The notes under the pieces are model-generated. The model did no database searches. It was not told the origin of the DNA and worked only from the letters and a program-made list of their open reading frames with translations. A stretch of DNA of 64,000 nucleotides from Maricaulis maris. GTDB taxonomy: Bacteria; Pseudomonadota; Alphaproteobacteria; Caulobacterales; Maricaulaceae. Position numbers and translations under genes: made by a program. Positions 61,887 through 64,000 of the stretch are shown here, in pieces (positions within the stretch are counted from its first letter, which is position 1; the number at the start of each line of letters is the position of its first letter). Location: the NCBI RefSeq assembly GCF_003634045.1, contig NZ_RBIM01000003.1, forward strand, positions 500,850 to 564,849, written 5' to 3'.

Positions 61887-63785
61887 ATGAGTCAGCCGCC
61901 TGCCGATCCCGACGCCTTCAAGCGCGCCCTGTCCATCACCACCCGCGCCATTGCCGGCGACCGGGATCTCGACGTGCGTTTCGGCGGCGAGATCGCCGGC
62001 CTGTCGGGTGGACGCATGGTCCTGCCCAATCCCGGCAGTGAGCCCTCGCCGGAAGCGGCGGCAGCGGTGCGCGGCCGGGCCGATGCCCTGGCTCTGCGAC
62101 TGGCCCATCATGACGAGGCGGCCCATGTCCGCACCCTGCCACCCGGCGCCACGGCGCGGGCGATTTTCCACGCCGCCGAACAGGCGCGGGTCGAGGGCCT
62201 CGGCGCTCGCGACATGCACGGCATGGCCGGCAATCTTGATGCCGCCCTCGCCATGCGCTGCAAGCAGAAGGGCTGGATGCGGGTCGAGGACCGTCAGGCC
62301 GCACCGATGGAAGAGGCGCTCGCCCTTCTGGTCCGCGAACGTATCAGCGGGCGTCCGGCCCCCGCCGAGGCCGCCGGGCTGATGTCGCTCTGGCGCGACC
62401 AGATGGAAAGCGTCGCCAGCCTGTCACTCGACGCCCTCGCGGAAAATGCCGACGACCAGAAAGCCTTCGCCGACCTGCTGCGCACGGTGATCCAGGATCT
62501 CGACCTGTCGGACGAGCTCGGCGGCGATCCGGAACAATCGGAAAATCCCGAAGACGAGGATGAAGGCGTCGATCGCGAGGAACGCACCGGCGATGACGCC
62601 GAGGGCGACGACCAGCAGGGCGACCAGCCCGACACTCCCGATGCCGCCGGCACGGCGGGTGACGAAGAAGAAATCAATGCCGACACAGACGACGCCGACA
62701 CCCGCGTCGACGCCATGGATGATGAAGGCGCCGCCCAGACCGCCATGCGCCCCAACTGGCAGCCGGCCAATGATCCCGACGCCAAGTCCTACAAGGTCTT
62801 CACCCGCGAATTTGACGAGGTCATCCAGGCCTCCGACCTGTGCGACACGGAAGAGCTGGAGCGGCTCCGCAAATATCTCGACAATACCCTCAAGGGGCTC
62901 GATCAGGTCGTCGGCCGTCTCGCCAACCGGCTGCAGCGCCGCCTGATGGCGCAGCAGGAACGGGCCTGGAAATTCGACCTCGAGGAAGGCGTGCTGGACG
63001 GGTCCCGCCTCGCCCGTGTGATCGCCGATCCGACCCTGCCCCTGTCCTACAAGCAGGAGAGCGATACCGAGTTTCGCGATACCATCGTCACCCTGGTGCT
63101 GGACAATTCCGGCTCCATGCGCGGCCGGCCGATCATGGTCGCCGCCGCCTGCGCCGACATCCTGGCCCGCACGCTGGAGCGCTGCGGCGTAAAGACCGAG
63201 ATATTGGGCTTCACCACCAAGGCCTGGAAGGGCGGGCGCTCGAAGGAGAAATGGCTGGCCGAAGGCAAGCCGCCGCATCCGGGCCGGCTCAATGATCTGC
63301 GCCACATCATCTACAAGGCCGCCGATACGCCCTGGCGCCGCGCCCGCGTCAATCTCGGCCTGATGATGCGCGAAGGCCTGCTCAAGGAAAACATCGATGG
63401 CGAGGCCCTGCTCTGGGCCTGGAAGCGCATGGCCGCCCGCCCCGAACAGCGCCGCATCATGATGGTGATCTCGGACGGCGCCCCGGTCGATGACGGCACC
63501 CAGTCGGCCAATTCCGCCGGCTATCTGGAACGCCATCTGCGCGAAACCATCGCCATGATCGAGACCCGTTCGGAAGTCGAACTTCTCGCCATCGGCATCG
63601 GCCATGACGTCACCCGCTGGTATCGCCGCGCCGTGACCATCAATGATGTCGAACAACTCGGCGGCGCCATGACCGACCAGCTCGCCGCCCTGTTCGAGGA
63701 AGATGGCGGCAAGGGCGCCGGCTTCTCCAGCGGCCCGCAAGCGATGAACCGGACGGATTTCTCGTCAATTGCGGGGCGTGTCTAG
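61887..63785 (+). CDS. cobT: CobT-like cobaltochelatase subunit
   Basis: A 632-residue partner of CobS. A very acidic middle region (about 215-285, rich in Asp and Glu) precedes a C-terminal von Willebrand factor A domain. Its metal-ion site starts with [12 protein letters not shown] at Asp406, later completed by [12 protein letters not shown]. CobS and CobT hexamers form a chaperone-like complex driving metal insertion. Last gene in the window; a hairpin and the second structured repeat follow. Confidence 0.92.
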   Translation: MSQPPADPDAFKRALSITTRAIAGDRDLDVRFGGEIAGLSGGRMVLPNPGSEPSPEAAAAVRGRADALALRLAHHDEAAHVRTLPPGATARAIFHAAEQARVEGLGARDMHGMAGNLDAALAMRCKQKGWMRVEDRQAAPMEEALALLVRERISGRPAPAEAAGLMSLWRDQMESVASLSLDALAENADDQKAFADLLRTVIQDLDLSDELGGDPEQSENPEDEDEGVDREERTGDDAEGDDQQGDQPDTPDAAGTAGDEEEINADTDDADTRVDAMDDEGAAQTAMRPNWQPANDPDAKSYKVFTREFDEVIQASDLCDTEELERLRKYLDNTLKGLDQVVGRLANRLQRRLMAQQERAWKFDLEEGVLDGSRLARVIADPTLPLSYKQESDTEFRDTIVTLVLDNSGSMRGRPIMVAAACADILARTLERCGVKTEILGFTTKAWKGGRSKEKWLAEGKPPHPGRLNDLRHIIYKAADTPWRRARVNLGLMMREGLLKENIDGEALLWAWKRMAARPEQRRIMMVISDGAPVDDGTQSANSAGYLERHLRETIAMIETRSEVELLAIGIGHDVTRWYRRAVTINDVEQLGGAMTDQLAALFEEDGGKGAGFSSGPQAMNRTDFSSIAGRV

Positions 63786-63797
63786 ACGCCCCGTCCA

Positions 63798-64000
63798 CCG
63801 CCTTCCCGCCCGTCCGGCGGCGCGGATGCGCCAGAGTGGAAAGCCCGGTCCGGCCGGCGGGAAGGCGGTCTGACTGACGGTCTCCTTTCCTGTGGTTTGA
63901 ATGAACGACAGGTCTGCCCGCGCCACGGCGCTTGCGCCTGGCGGTTTGGGCAGTTGAGGGGTGCGAGGTGCCTTGCCGGTGCCTAGCTATGTACGTTTTG
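63798..64000 (+). repeat. Structured repeat, copy 2, cut by the window end
   Basis: It begins 12 bases after cobT. A 13-bp stem CCGCCTTCCCGCC (63798-63810, complement 63856-63868) holds an inner GGCGC-type stem-loop; then comes a 5-bp hairpin CCTGT/ACAGG (63889-63912) with a 14-base loop containing TTGAA, a CGCCA/TGGCG hairpin (63921-63943) and the conserved segment to the window end. The last 83 bases match copy 1 (21133-21215, opposite strand) at 76 positions. Its outer half, expected to pair GTGCGAGGTGCC at 63961-63972, lies beyond the window. Confidence 0.6.

Overview
The window is GC-rich alphaproteobacterial chromosome with densely packed genes. Several features point to the Caulobacterales/Maricaulales-Hyphomonadales group (a Maricaulis-like marine bacterium is my best guess): a TonB-dependent receptor, paired M16 peptidases, the ubiA-rsmE-gshA, rodZ-ispG, ubiG/lysC/ptsP, comF-grxC-nitrilase-DUF1178 and BolA/DnaJ/cobS neighbourhoods, an alphaproteobacterial flagellin and an Flp-type pilin. 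The species assignment is inference only. No rRNA, tRNA, CRISPR array, phage or insertion sequence was recognised.

Layout. 1-15 kb: the 3' part of a TonB receptor, a periplasmic retropepsin-like protease and a POT peptide transporter (possible peptide use), then gshA, rsmE and ubiA, then two tandem pairs of M16 zinc peptidase and inactive partner. 15-21 kb: small enzymes, a MarR regulator with an enoyl-CoA hydratase, a serine hydrolase, a degenerate BLUF-like protein and a UbiD decarboxylase, followed by an 860-base gene-free stretch. That stretch holds REP-like palindromes and a structured repeat whose second copy lies inverted at the very end of the window. 21-31 kb: LOG protein, PDZ-containing aspartic protease, threonine aldolase, ispG, rodZ, ptsP, lysC and ubiG. 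31-35.4 kb: an accessory locus (below). 35-54 kb: housekeeping genes (DUF1178, nitrilase family, grxC, comF, an orphan Flp pilin, mutT, PpiC-like isomerase, secA, accA, xerD, aroKB, CorC-like transporter). 54-64 kb: bolA, a J-domain protein, cobS and cobT, with cobS and cobT separated by a copper locus (CusF-like protein, multicopper oxidase, TolC-like protein, CsoR with its operator) and an orphan flagellin.

Most notable locus. Between 31287 and 35430 an ECF sigma factor and its membrane anti-sigma factor are divergent from a secreted subtilisin-family protease, a C-terminally membrane-anchored Ala/Pro-rich protein and a small secreted protein. Upstream of the sigma gene and of each of the three exported-protein genes I find the same two-block motif, GGAA(G/T)-17 bases-CGTT, which is the shape of an ECF promoter. 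The sigma and protease promoters overlap as a near-symmetrical palindrome. This reads as a self-contained, autoregulated envelope-response or proteolysis module.

Second notable item. Two copies of a structured repeat (around 21133-21334 and 63798-64000, opposite orientation) keep the same hairpins while the stem sequences differ, and share a nearly invariant 50-base segment. This suggests a structured RNA or a hairpin-based mobile element of unknown family.
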